Source: Asanoa sp. WMMD1127 (GTDB lineage: Bacteria > Actinomycetota > Actinomycetes > Mycobacteriales > Micromonosporaceae). From it: a DNA stretch of 64,000 nt. The stretch is taken from NCBI RefSeq assembly GCF_029626225.1, contig NZ_JARUBP010000001.1:7192001-7256000 (forward strand), written 5' to 3'. The notes under the pieces were generated by a model that did not search any database, was not told the DNA's origin, and was given only the letters and a program-made list of their open reading frames with translations. Position numbers and translations under genes: made by a program. Positions 10,521 through 21,590 of this stretch are shown here, piece by piece (the first letter of the stretch is position 1; each line of letters starts with the position of its first letter).

Positions 10521-11687
10521 TCAGGCCTTCGGGATCTCCTTGTCCGGCGCCCAGGCGCCGTTCTTGGCGACGTAGGCCCAGACGCGGACCTCGGCCGGGT
10601 CGAGCTCGCCCTTGTCGTCCCACTTGTAGGTGACGCCCGTGGCGGAACCGGCCTTGTTGTAGGACTTCAGGAACGCCTGGATGTCCGCGCGGGTGGACTT
10701 ACCCTCGCCGATGGCCTCGAGGAAGATCTTGGTGAGGTCGTAGGCGACGTCGGCGTACACACCCGGGTCGGCGTTGTACTCCGCCTTGAAGTCCTGCACG
10801 AAGGTGCCCTTGGCGGTGGTGGCCGGGGCACAGGGGCAGGTCGCGACCGCACCCTCGACGTCGGCGTTACCGGTCACGGACAGCATGTTGGCGTCGTAGA
10901 TGCCGTCACCGCCGACGAAGGTGCCCTTGTAGCCGGCAGCCCGCAGCTGCTTGAGGAACGGGCTGGCCTCCTCGGTGTAACCGCCGTAGAACAGCGCGGT
11001 CGCGCCGCTGGAGGTCACCTTGGTGACGATGGCGCTGAAGTCCTGCTGGTTGTCCGTCGCCTTGTCGGTGGCGGTGACCAGCGGGCCGAGCGCCTTCTTG
11101 ACCTCGTCGGCCAGACCGGCGCCGTACGCCGACTGGTCGTCGACGACGAACACCTTCTGCGCGTTCAGGCCCTTGATGTAGGCCGCCGCCGCCGGGCCCT
11201 GCGAGAAGTCGTTGCCGACGCCGCGGTGGAAGATCGCCCAGCCGTTGTCGGCGAGGCTCGGGCGGGTGGCGGACTGGGTGATGATCGGGAGGCCGGCCTG
11301 CTGGAAGATCGGGTCCGCGGTCTCCGACTCACCGGAGAACGCGGGGCCGACCATGCCGACGACCTTGGTGTCGTTGACGGCGCTGGTGGCCAGACCGCCG
11401 GCGAGCTCCGGCTTGCCCTGCGAGTCGTAGGCCTGGATCGAGACCTTGCAGTCGGCGTGCTCGGCGTTGTACTGCTTCACGGCCAGGTCGGCAGCCTGCT
11501 TACCCGGTGTCACCAGACCAGCGTCAGCGCCGGACAGCGCGCCGAAGAAGCCGATCTTGAGGTCGCACACCTTGCTCGCGTCGGTACTGCCGGAACCGCC
11601 GTCGTCCTGCTTACATGCAGCCGCGCCGCCCATGACGAGCGCCGCGAGCGCGACACCGCCGATAGCGCGTACGAAAATCTGCCTCAA
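10521..11687 (-). CDS. livK: Branched-chain amino-acid binding lipoprotein LivK
   Basis: This periplasmic-type binding protein of 388 residues has a lipoprotein signal (RQIFVRAIGGVALAALVMGG, then AAACKQ), with Cys as the probable lipidation site; AAAC is a weak lipobox. The mature part has the Leu/Ile/Val-binding fold (LKIGFFGALSGADAGLVTPG, then VVGMVGPAFSGESETADPI and IITQSATRPSLAD). I prefer TTG 11687, because GGAGAAGGGG lies 8 bases ahead and this gives a normal short signal peptide starting MRQIF. ATG 11711 is an alternative that would add an acidic leader (MDGEGASA), which is unusual for a signal peptide. It is the first gene of the liv operon. Confidence 0.92.
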   Translation of the reverse strand: MRQIFVRAIGGVALAALVMGGAAACKQDDGGSGSTDASKVCDLKIGFFGALSGADAGLVTPGKQAADLAVKQYNAEHADCKVSIQAYDSQGKPELAGGLATSAVNDTKVVGMVGPAFSGESETADPIFQQAGLPIITQSATRPSLADNGWAIFHRGVGNDFSQGPAAAAYIKGLNAQKVFVVDDQSAYGAGLADEVKKALGPLVTATDKATDNQQDFSAIVTKVTSSGATALFYGGYTEEASPFLKQLRAAGYKGTFVGGDGIYDANMLSVTGNADVEGAVATCPCAPATTAKGTFVQDFKAEYNADPGVYADVAYDLTKIFLEAIGEGKSTRADIQAFLKSYNKAGSATGVTYKWDDKGELDPAEVRVWAYVAKNGAWAPDKEIPKA

Positions 11688-11893
11688 GGCTGAAGCCCCT
11701 TCTCCATCCATCAGCCCGCCGTCGCGGGCCGGGAGGTTGCAACGACGAACCGGACCGTTCACCCGGTCTGGGGCGGCACGTTATCCCACTACAGCGACCA
11801 ACGTAAGCCTTCACTAGGCGCGTTGACGCAACCGTTACTTAGGGTGTCGGAATTGGCCCTGTGGGTGTCACAGTCGACGGTCGTCCGCCGAGG

Positions 11894-13090
11894 TCACGAA
11901 GGGGGAAGCCGGCTGGACCAGATGGTGCTGGTGGTGCCGTCGTCGACGGCGAGCAGCAGGGTGCCGCCACCTCCGCCGACGGCCGCGGCGGTGGCGCCGC
12001 CCGGTCCGACCTGGACAGGGGTGGTCAGGCTGCGCCACTCCTTACCGGACAGGTCCGACGTCCACAGCCGATGCCCGTCGGCGCCGACGGTGGCGGCCAC
12101 CAGGCGGTCGTCGAGCACCGCCACGGTCTCGACCCCGGCCACGGCGCCGGAACCGGTGGCGCCGAACCGCGTCACCGCTGACCAACCGCCGCCGTTCGCG
12201 TCGCCGTGCCAGGCGCCGAACGCGGTGCCGGCCAGTCCTACGGCGACGATCCCGTCGGCGGTACGCGCCAGCCGCTGCGCCTCCTCGTCGTCCGCTGTCC
12301 CAGGAAGTGGGACGCGGGTCCACGACCGGGCATCGACCGACGTCCACACGTAAGGATCACGGTCGATCCGGCCCGCCGGCCGGCCGCCGCCCGCCACCAG
12401 CCAGCCGGCCGCCGTAACGGTGGTGTCCAGCGACGAGGTGGCCAGGTCGGGCGAGCTGGCCAGCGGCGGCAGGTCCTCGTGGATCGTGAACTTCGTGGCG
12501 TCCGGCGAGGTCCACACCGTGGCGCCGCCGGCCCGGTTGCCGGCGATCAGCCAGCCGCCCGGCCCGCCGCCCGCGATCCGGTTGACGCTCACCTGACGCG
12601 CGCCGCCGTAGAGCTCGAAGTCCGTGGACGGGACCGCGACCAGGGTGCCGTCGGCCCGGGACCAGAACGTGCGGACCCGCGGGTTGCCGTGCGCGCCACC
12701 GCTCTTGGCCCCGATCGCGCCCACCAGCCCGTCGCGGCAGCCGAGGGCGTAGAGGACGCTGCGGATGGCGTAGTAGTCACCGACCGTGTCGACCGGCCGG
12801 GCCGCCCAGCCGGTCAGGCCGGCCGGGTCGGTGGTCGACCAGAGCGCCGGCCGGGTCGCGCCGTCGGGTGACTGCACCGCCCCACCGACGTACCACGCCT
12901 GCCCGCACCGGGTGATGTCGCGGGCCAGGACGCGACCGGCGGGACCGGGTGGCACGGGCAGGGTGACCGGCTTCCACTGTGGAGAGACCGGCTGCGGCGG
13001 GGTCGGCGGCGGCGCCTCGGCCTCGCAGGCGGCCACGACGAGCAGCAGTGCCGCGAGCGCGGTCGCGACGAACCGGGCCGGCGGGCGCAT
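11894..13090 (-). CDS. Secreted lipoprotein with beta-propeller-like repeats, function unknown
   Basis: This 398-residue protein starts with a clear lipoprotein signal (ATALAALLLVVAACEAEAPP, Cys in VAAC), followed by a proline-rich linker. The rest contains repeated motifs of the kind W-S-S-x-D-(G/A) seen in sialidase/BNR-type propellers: ALWSTTDPAGLTGW, TVWTSPDATKFTIH, YVWTSVDARSWTRV, LWTSDLSGKEWRSL and TSTIWSSRLP. These suggest a six- or seven-bladed propeller on the outer face of the membrane. No catalytic signature is seen, so I would not call it a sialidase. It starts 6 bases after the pdtaR stop and is probably co-transcribed with it. Confidence 0.8.
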   Translation of the reverse strand: MRPPARFVATALAALLLVVAACEAEAPPPTPPQPVSPQWKPVTLPVPPGPAGRVLARDITRCGQAWYVGGAVQSPDGATRPALWSTTDPAGLTGWAARPVDTVGDYYAIRSVLYALGCRDGLVGAIGAKSGGAHGNPRVRTFWSRADGTLVAVPSTDFELYGGARQVSVNRIAGGGPGGWLIAGNRAGGATVWTSPDATKFTIHEDLPPLASSPDLATSSLDTTVTAAGWLVAGGGRPAGRIDRDPYVWTSVDARSWTRVPLPGTADDEEAQRLARTADGIVAVGLAGTAFGAWHGDANGGGWSAVTRFGATGSGAVAGVETVAVLDDRLVAATVGADGHRLWTSDLSGKEWRSLTTPVQVGPGGATAAAVGGGGGTLLLAVDDGTTSTIWSSRLPPS

Positions 13091-13096
13091 CGCCGG

Positions 13097-13738
13097 CTAG
13101 CCGTTGTCGGTGGGCTTGTCGGCGGGCTTGTCGGCCGCCTGGCCGCCGGCGCCTTCCGCGACGATCCGGTCGGCCACCTCACGCATGGTCATCCGGTGGT
13201 CCATGGCGGTGCGCTGGATCCACTTGAACGCCTGCGGCTCGGTCATGCCGTAGGTCGTCATCAGCGCGCCCTTGGCCCGCTCGACGCTCTTGCGGGTCTC
13301 GAGCCGGTCGGAGAGCCCCGCGACCTCGGACTCGAGCGAGGCCATCTCGGCGTAGCGCGACAGCGCGATCTCGATCGCCGGCACCAGGTCGCTCTTCTGG
13401 AACGGCTTGACGAGGTAGGCCATGGCGCCCGCGGCGCGCGCCCGCTCGACCAGGTCGCGCTGGCTGAACGCGGTGAGGATGACGACCGGGGCGATGCGCC
13501 CGGCGGCGATCCGCTCGGCGGCGGCCAACCCATCCATGATCGGCATCTTGATGTCGAGAATGACCAGGTCGGGCTTGAGCTCCTCGGCCAGCTTGACCGC
13601 GGTCTCGCCGTCGGCGGCCTCGCCGACCACGTCGTAACCCTCTTCGGTGAGCATCTCCGAGAGGTCGAGCCGGATCAACGCCTCGTCCTCGGCGATGAGC
13701 ACGCGCCGACGCTCGGCACTCTGCGACGACTCGCCCAC
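13097..13738 (-). CDS. pdtaR: ANTAR-domain response regulator, PdtaR type
   Basis: This 213-residue two-component regulator acts on RNA. The receiver domain (about 12-125) has the acidic pocket IAEDEALIRLD, phosphorylation site Asp62 in LVILDIKMP, and the switch Lys in AYLVKPFQ. A coiled linker leads to the ANTAR domain (about 140-200: RKSVERAKGALMTTYGMTEP then QAFKWIQRTAMDHR), which binds paired hexaloop hairpins in nascent RNA to prevent termination. The tail is a Lys/Asp repeat (DKPADKPTDNG). GTG 13738 has GGGGAGAGG upstream. The partner kinase (PdtaS type) is not in the window. Its RNA targets are not visible here. Confidence 0.93.
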   Translation of the reverse strand: MGESSQSAERRRVLIAEDEALIRLDLSEMLTEEGYDVVGEAADGETAVKLAEELKPDLVILDIKMPIMDGLAAAERIAAGRIAPVVILTAFSQRDLVERARAAGAMAYLVKPFQKSDLVPAIEIALSRYAEMASLESEVAGLSDRLETRKSVERAKGALMTTYGMTEPQAFKWIQRTAMDHRMTMREVADRIVAEGAGGQAADKPADKPTDNG

Positions 13739-13847
13739 GAAGCCTCTCCCCAGGTGTGCAATCCGCGACCGGCCTGTCCGGTGTCGCGTTCCTTAGCGTA
13801 GTAGGTAGGCTGAGTGCGCTTCATCCTCGCGGTGCCCCAGATCCGCG

Positions 13848-13923
13848 GTCCCCGTAGCCCAATGGCAGAGGCACGGAGCTCAAACCTCCGACAGTGTCGG
13901 TTCGAATCCGACCGGGGGCACCA
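13848..13923 (+). tRNA. tRNA with anticodon CAA (leucine codon UUG), class-I shape
   Basis: The cloverleaf is complete. Acceptor GTCCCCG (13848-13854) pairs with CGGGGGC (13913-13919), with one T-G pair. The D arm is GCCC-AATGGCAG-AGGC with three good pairs and a C-A mismatch. The anticodon stem CGGAG/CTCCG (13874-13878, 13886-13890) holds loop CTCAAAC, giving anticodon CAA at 13881-13883. The variable loop is only ACAGT. The T arm is GTCGG-TTCGAAT-CCGAC. Discriminator A13920 and an encoded CCA (13921-13923) follow. CAA should decode UUG as leucine, but leucine tRNAs normally have a long variable arm. A15/T48 and the other core positions fit a class-I tRNA, so it is probably functional but unusual. 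Confidence 0.85.
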
Positions 13924-14006
13924 CCGGCCCCAGGCGTCCCACTGAGCAGCGCCCCCGCGAGGGGCGCTGCGTAGACTCGGGACAAATCCCCATCAAGGAG
14001 TCATCG

Positions 14007-16963
<2,957 letters not shown>

Positions 16964-16967
<4 letters not shown>

Positions 16968-17941
16968 GGCGTCAGCAGGATCCGGCCGCCGACACCGCCG
17001 GCCACGAGGCGGCGGTGGGCCTCGCCGGCCTCGGCCAGCGGCAGCGTCTCCGTGCGGATCGGCACCAGGCCCTGCCGGAGCGCGGCCAGGGCGGCGACGG
17101 CCGCCGGTCGGCCCCGCTCGGGACGCGCGGCCAGGTAGGCGCCGACGTTGAAGCCGAGCAGGCCCAGGTTGGCGTACCAGAGGGCGTTGGTCGAGACCGT
17201 GTGCGGCCAGTCGCCGCTGGCGTTGCCGACGAGCAGCATCCGCCCCAGCGGCGCCATCACCTCGAGGCTGTCGGTCCGGACCTGGCCGCCGACGGGGTCG
17301 ACCACGATGTCGAATCGGGTCTCCAGCGCGGCGACGTCCTCGGCCGCCACGACGTCGTCATAGGGGAAGCCGGCGGCCCTGGCCTTCGACAGAGACGGCC
17401 GGCGGACGGTGCCGACGACCGCACCGGCGCCGAGGGTGCGGGCCACGCCCGGGAAAGCCGACGCGAGACCGCCCAGCGCGCCGTGCACCAGCAGCCGCTC
17501 CCCCGCCCGCAGGTGCGCCACCTCGGTCAGGGCCAGGTGGGCCGTGGTCGCGTTGGGCAGGGCGGCGACGGCGAGCGCGGGGTCGACGCCGGCGCCGGCC
17601 AGGCTGACGGCGAGCCGGGCGTCGACCACCTCGACCTCGGCGTAGCCGCCCGCGGGACCGGTGCCCGACAGGGTCACCACGGGCTCGCCGACCCGGACGT
17701 CGTCGACCCCGGCACCGAGCGCCCGGACGGTGCCGGCGACCTCGAGACCCGGCACGTAGGGCGGCTGCGGCAGCCCGGGCCGGTCCCGGTAGTCGCCCTG
17801 GCGGATGAACACGTCGATCAACCCGACGGCGGCGTGGCTGACGTCGATGGCGATCTGGCCGGGCCCGGGCTCGGGATCCGGCAGCTCGCTCAGCGCGAAG
17901 ACCTCGGGCCCGCCGAACCGGGTGACCACTGCGGCACGCAT
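16964..17941 (-). CDS. Zinc-free medium-chain dehydrogenase (quinone oxidoreductase family)
   Basis: This 325-residue protein matches NADPH:quinone reductase/zinc-binding dehydrogenase relatives: MRAAVVTRFGGPEVFALSEL at the start, the GroES-like fold to about 120 with YVPGLEVAGTVRALGAGVDD, and the Rossmann domain with LLVHGALGGLASAF (nucleotide-binding AxGGLA variant). Catalytic zinc cysteines are absent, which fits quinone reductases. ATG 17941 has GGGGGAAG upstream; an extension to 17995 would run over the operators. It is transcribed away from the tetR gene, with two palindromes between them, so it is the likely target of that repressor. Its natural substrate is unknown. Confidence 0.9.
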
Positions 17942-17953
17942 GACTTCCCCCTT

Positions 17954-17972
17954 TACGCAATCAGCTTGCGTT
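17954..17972. promoter_or_regulatory. TetR operator, copy 1
   Basis: TACGCAA-N5-TTGCGTT at 17954-17972 differs by one base from the perfect palindrome of copy 2. It lies 13 bases from the start of the oxidoreductase gene. The two centres are 40 bp apart. Confidence 0.75.
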
Positions 17973-17993
17973 AATGGCCCCACGCTACCACCC

Positions 17994-18012
17994 AACGCAA
18001 GCGGATTGCGTT
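17994..18012. promoter_or_regulatory. TetR operator, copy 2
   Basis: AACGCAA-N5-TTGCGTT at 17994-18012 is a perfect inverted repeat, 12 bases before the tetR start codon. Its position suggests self-repression. Together with copy 1 it covers the whole divergent promoter region. Confidence 0.8.
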
Positions 18013-18023
18013 AGAGTGACGGC

Positions 18024-18662
18024 ATGCACCGTCGGGCCCGCTCACCGGAGGCGAAGCAGCAGCGCGCCGAGGACCTGCTGGCCGCGGCCCGCGCCCTGGC
18101 CGCCGAGGCCGGCGGGGTCCGGCACGTGACGCTCGCGGCCGTCACGGAGGCGGCCGGCCTGCACCCGTCGGCCGTGCGCCGCTACTTCGCCAGCAAGGAG
18201 GAGCTGCTGCTGGAGCTGGCGGAGCGCGGCTGGGCGCGGTGGCGGGAGGGCGTCGAGGCGGAGCTGGCCGGCGCCCGCGACCTGACGCCGGCGGAGACGG
18301 CCGCGGCGGTGGCCCGCACGCTGGCGGCACAGCCGCTGTTCTGCGACCTGCTCACCCACGTGCCGCTCAGCCTGGAGGGCGAGGTCGACATCGACCGGGC
18401 GCGCCGCTACAAGACGAGCTCGTTCGCGGCGTACGACGGGATCGTGTCGACGTTGACCACCACCGGCACGATGACCACCGATCAGGTGCACGACCTGATC
18501 ACCGCGGCCCTGGGCCTGACCGCCAACCTGTGGCAGCTCGCGCACCCGACGGCGACGCTGGCGAAGCTCTACGAGCAGGAGCCGCGGTGGGCGCACGCGG
18601 CCCTCGACTTCGAGCCGCGCCTGACCCGCCTGCTCCAGGCCACCGCGACCGGCCTGACATGA
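18024..18662 (+). CDS. TetR-family transcriptional repressor
   Basis: This 212-residue regulator has an N-terminal helix-turn-helix (VTLAAVTEAAGLHPSAVRRY then FASKEELLLELAERG, about 33-65). A C-terminal helical domain binds an unknown ligand. It is transcribed away from the quinone-oxidoreductase gene, and the two palindromes between them are the likely binding sites. The stop overlaps the following gene (ATGA at 18659-18662). The start ATG 18024 is fixed by homology beginning close to it. Confidence 0.93.
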   Translation: MHRRARSPEAKQQRAEDLLAAARALAAEAGGVRHVTLAAVTEAAGLHPSAVRRYFASKEELLLELAERGWARWREGVEAELAGARDLTPAETAAAVARTLAAQPLFCDLLTHVPLSLEGEVDIDRARRYKTSSFAAYDGIVSTLTTTGTMTTDQVHDLITAALGLTANLWQLAHPTATLAKLYEQEPRWAHAALDFEPRLTRLLQATATGLT

Positions 18663-19147
18663 CCTGGCACGGAGTCCCGCGCCGGATCCGGCTGACGGTG
18701 GCGGCGCTGGCCCTCGTCCTGACCTACGGCGGCATCGTCCACATCGTCCAGCTGGCCACGGGCGGCTGGCCCCCGTACGCCTGGGCGCCGCCCTCGCTCG
18801 CGCTCGATTTCACGTCGCTCACCCTGCTCGACCCGCTGGCCGCGGCCCTCCTCGCCACCCGCCGCACCGCGGGCCTCCACCTCGCGACCCTGGTCCTGGC
18901 GACGGACGCGGCGGCCAACTGGTACGCCACCTACCGCCTCCTCGACCCGACCTGGCCGGCCAGAACCGCCCAGGCCGCCATCACCGTCCTCGCGCTTGCC
19001 TCCTTGGTCGCCGCACCCCGCGTCCACCCCTGGCTACGCCGCGGCCGGATACGTTCGAGGGGTGAGTCCACAGGAGATTTTCCAGCGTTACATCCACGCC
19101 GGGGCGATGAGTCGGGATCCGGAGCGGGTCGCGGCTCTGTTCACTGA
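18659..19147 (+). CDS. Small membrane protein, four helices, function unknown
   Basis: This 162-residue protein starts inside the tetR stop (ATGA), so it is probably co-expressed with the repressor. It has four hydrophobic segments: LTVAALALVLTYGGIVHIVQ, a segment around LDFTSLTLLDPLAAALLA, LHLATLVLATDAAANW, and AQAAITVLALASLVAAP. The last 28 residues (after about 135) overlap the NTF2-like gene in another frame and are arginine/glycine-rich, so the natural protein may be shorter in relatives. I do not recognise the family. A role in exporting or sensing the repressor ligand is possible but unproven. Confidence 0.7.
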   Translation: MTWHGVPRRIRLTVAALALVLTYGGIVHIVQLATGGWPPYAWAPPSLALDFTSLTLLDPLAAALLATRRTAGLHLATLVLATDAAANWYATYRLLDPTWPARTAQAAITVLALASLVAAPRVHPWLRRGRIRSRGESTGDFPALHPRRGDESGSGAGRGSVH

Positions 19148-19448
19148 GGACGGTGTCTACGAGGCGCCGCTCGCGAGCGTGGGCGACGTCTTTCCGCCCA
19201 GGATGAGTGGGCGCGCGGCCATCCGGGACGGGCTCGCCGCCGCCTATCGGCGGATGGCCCCGCCGACCGACCCGGTCGATCCCGAGCGCACCCGCTTCGC
19301 GCTGCACGTCACCGCGGATCCCGACGTCTTCATCGCGGAGATAGACACCGCCTTCGCGTCCGGCGCGACCATGTCGCTCGTGCAGATCTTCCGGGTTCGC
19401 GACGGGCTGATCCACCACCTGCGCGACTACTTCGCGCCCGTGCGCTAA
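19062..19448 (+). CDS. SnoaL/NTF2-like protein
   Basis: This 128-residue protein has the cone-shaped NTF2-like fold pattern: SPQEIFQRYIHAGAMSRDPE, then RVAALFTEDGVYEAPLA, an inner part with ERTRFALHVTADPDVFIAEI, and the ending LVQIFRVRDGLIHHLRDYF. Members are small isomerases, hydrolases or ligand binders; the catalytic residues vary, so no reaction can be named. I chose GTG 19062 (GAGG just upstream) because homology begins there, although the frame is open from 18996. It overlaps the end of the preceding membrane-protein gene by 86 bases. Its last codons are part of a 50-bp duplication. Confidence 0.82.
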   Translation: MSPQEIFQRYIHAGAMSRDPERVAALFTEDGVYEAPLASVGDVFPPRMSGRAAIRDGLAAAYRRMAPPTDPVDPERTRFALHVTADPDVFIAEIDTAFASGATMSLVQIFRVRDGLIHHLRDYFAPVR

Positions 19449-19518
19449 GCGGCGCGGCGTTGGCGTTTGTGCGCGACTACTTCGCGCTTGGGCTAAGCGG
19501 CGCGGCGTTGGCGTTTGT
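19421..19518. repeat. 50-bp direct duplication covering two convergent gene ends
   Basis: GCGCGACTACTTCGCGC starts at 19421 and again at 19471, and both are followed by CTAAGCGGCGCGGCGTTGGC and GTTTGT. The second copy is two bases shorter and has a few changes. Each copy holds the last codons of the NTF2-like gene (RDYFA) and, on the other strand, the last codons of the GGDEF-EAL gene (KRQRRAA and stop). Only the outer copy of each end is in use. Confidence 0.9.
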
Positions 19519-21484
19519 GCTCGTCGAGCCAGGCCGGCAGCTCCTCGCCGGGCATCGGGCGGGCGGTGTGCCAGCCCTGCACCAGGTCGCAGCGGTTCTT
19601 GGCCAGGAGCTTGTGCGTGATGTCGTCCTCGACGCCCTCCGCGACCGTGCGGATGTGCAGCGACCTCGCCAGCTCGATGGTCGACCGGACGATCGCCGCG
19701 TCGTCGCTGTTGTGGGCCATGCCGGCGATGAACGACTTGTCGATTTTGATCTCGCTGATCGGCAGGCGGCGCAGGTGCTGCAACGACGAATATCCCGTGC
19801 CGAAGTCGTCGAGGCAGATGGTGACGCCGAGGTCCGCGATGCGGCGCAGCGGCGCCTGGGCCCGGCGCACGTCGGCCAGGATCGCGCTCTCGGTCAGCTC
19901 GATCTGGATCTGGCCCGGCGGGATCTCGTGGTACGCGATCCGGTGCGCCAGATGGTCGATCAGCTCGTCGCTGTAGAGGTCGCGGGTGCTGACGTTGAGC
20001 GCCGCCCGCAGCGTGACGCCCTGCGCGTTCCAGGTGGCGACCTGGGCGGTGACCCGGTCGATCATGCCCCTCGTCAGCATCACCATGACCGGCGTGTGCT
20101 CGGCCAGCGCGACGATCTCGTCGGCCCGGATGGGGCCCAGCTGCGGGTGGTTCCAGCGCAGCAGCGCCTCGACCCCCTCGATGCGGCCGGTGCGCAGCGA
20201 GACCTGGGGCTGATAGAACGCCCGGAGGCGGACGGTGTCGTCGACCTCCAGCGCGCGGCGGAAGTCGGCCAGCAGGCTCAGCTGCGCCGGGCTGGCCCGG
20301 TCGGCCCGCTCGTCGTACGCCGCGATCATGTCGCCGTGCTGTTTGGCCTCGTACATCGCCACGTCGGCGTGCCGCAGCAGCGTCGCGAAGCCCTCGCCCT
20401 CGTCGGTCGCCAGGCCCACCGAGGCGGTCACGTCGACCCGCAGGCCCTCGAGATAGACGGGCTGGTTGAGGTTGCGCACCACCGCTTCGGCCAGGCGGCG
20501 CGGGTCGCGGGCGCGGGCCAGGATGGCGAACTCGTCGCCGCCCAGCCGGGCCGCCACCCCGACGTGCGGGTCGATGGTGGGCAGGCGCTTGGCCACCGCG
20601 ATCAGGAGATGGTCGCCGATGTCGTGCCCGAGCGCGTCGTTGACCTGCTTGAACCGGTCGAGATCCAGGACCAGCAGGGTGGGCGCCGGGTCGTCGGTGG
20701 TGCCGCTGAGGATCAGCCGGTCGTACGCGCCACGCAGGCCGGACCGGTTCGCCAGGCCGGTCAGCGGGTCCTGGCGGGCGATGTTCTCCCGCTGGGTCGA
20801 CAGCCGGGCCAGCCGCTGCACCGCGTAGAGCGGGATGATCGCCAGCGGCACGAACGCCACGTTGATCAGGGCCGCGAAGGCCAGCACCGGGCTCAGCACG
20901 AGCAGCGCGGAGTTGAACAGCACCTGGTCGCGCACGACCACCAGGGCCCGCCGCCACGTCAGCCCTTCGCCCAGCCGGGTGCCGAGGAACAGCACGCCGT
21001 AGACGGCGAGCCAGGCCACCCCGGCGGCGACCACCGCCAAGGCGTCGGTGGCGAGACTGGAGTCGCCGCCGTCGCGGAACGGGTCGGGTCTGCCCAGCCA
21101 CAGCACGGCCGACGCGGCGCCCAACGCGAGCGTGTAGCGGGCCGCGGCCACCACGGCGGCCGCGGGCGTGCGGCCCAGGCGCCAGGCGATCACGAGACAG
21201 GCGACGGCCTGCGCGGCGGCGGCCGGCCAGAGCCCGAAGGTCAGCAGGATCGCGAAGGTGAAGCAGACGGTCGGCGCGACGGTCACCTTGACGCGCTCGG
21301 GCCCGATGTCGGCGGCGAACGCGGTCAGCCCCGCGAGCACCGCGAGGACGACCATGACCCAGAAGGCGGCGTCCCGGGCGTTGGCGGTCGCGCCGCCCAG
21401 ATGCGTGAGCAGGACGGCGAGCGCCGCCGCCAACGTCGCCACGTTGAAGGCGACGAAAGCCGGGCGCCGTCGTGCCCACACCAC
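19493..21484 (-). CDS. Membrane GGDEF-EAL protein (cyclic di-GMP synthesis/breakdown)
   Basis: This 663-residue protein begins with seven or eight membrane segments (about 1-220, no known sensor domain name), then a GGDEF domain (about 235-395) with intact RLGGDEFAIL, and an EAL domain (about 410-650) with EGVEALLRWNHP, ELTESAILAD, LDDFGTGYSSL, IKIDKSFI and TVAEGVE. The key metal and catalytic residues are present in both halves, so it could both make and destroy cyclic di-GMP; which activity dominates cannot be told. Start GTG 21484 is followed by a second in-frame GTG. It is divergent from NAD kinase. Confidence 0.92.
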   Translation of the reverse strand: MVWARRRPAFVAFNVATLAAALAVLLTHLGGATANARDAAFWVMVVLAVLAGLTAFAADIGPERVKVTVAPTVCFTFAILLTFGLWPAAAAQAVACLVIAWRLGRTPAAAVVAAARYTLALGAASAVLWLGRPDPFRDGGDSSLATDALAVVAAGVAWLAVYGVLFLGTRLGEGLTWRRALVVVRDQVLFNSALLVLSPVLAFAALINVAFVPLAIIPLYAVQRLARLSTQRENIARQDPLTGLANRSGLRGAYDRLILSGTTDDPAPTLLVLDLDRFKQVNDALGHDIGDHLLIAVAKRLPTIDPHVGVAARLGGDEFAILARARDPRRLAEAVVRNLNQPVYLEGLRVDVTASVGLATDEGEGFATLLRHADVAMYEAKQHGDMIAAYDERADRASPAQLSLLADFRRALEVDDTVRLRAFYQPQVSLRTGRIEGVEALLRWNHPQLGPIRADEIVALAEHTPVMVMLTRGMIDRVTAQVATWNAQGVTLRAALNVSTRDLYSDELIDHLAHRIAYHEIPPGQIQIELTESAILADVRRAQAPLRRIADLGVTICLDDFGTGYSSLQHLRRLPISEIKIDKSFIAGMAHNSDDAAIVRSTIELARSLHIRTVAEGVEDDITHKLLAKNRCDLVQGWHTARPMPGEELPAWLDEHKRQRRAA

Positions 21485-21590
21485 GCTGATCGTAGTCGCC
21501 GGGCCGCGGCGTTATCAGCCGTTATGTCCCGTGAGCGGTGGTCGGTGCGACTGTCACCGGAAGTGACCGCGGCGCGCGTACAGTGAAAAG

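Noticed and set aside
13848-13923. Attachment site of a mobile island
   Set aside because: No second copy of the tRNA 3' end and no integrase gene were found in the window, so the idea is kept only as context.
13739-14006. T-box leader for glyS
   Set aside because: I see no stem I with a glycine specifier loop or T-box bulge; the structure in this gap is the tRNA itself.
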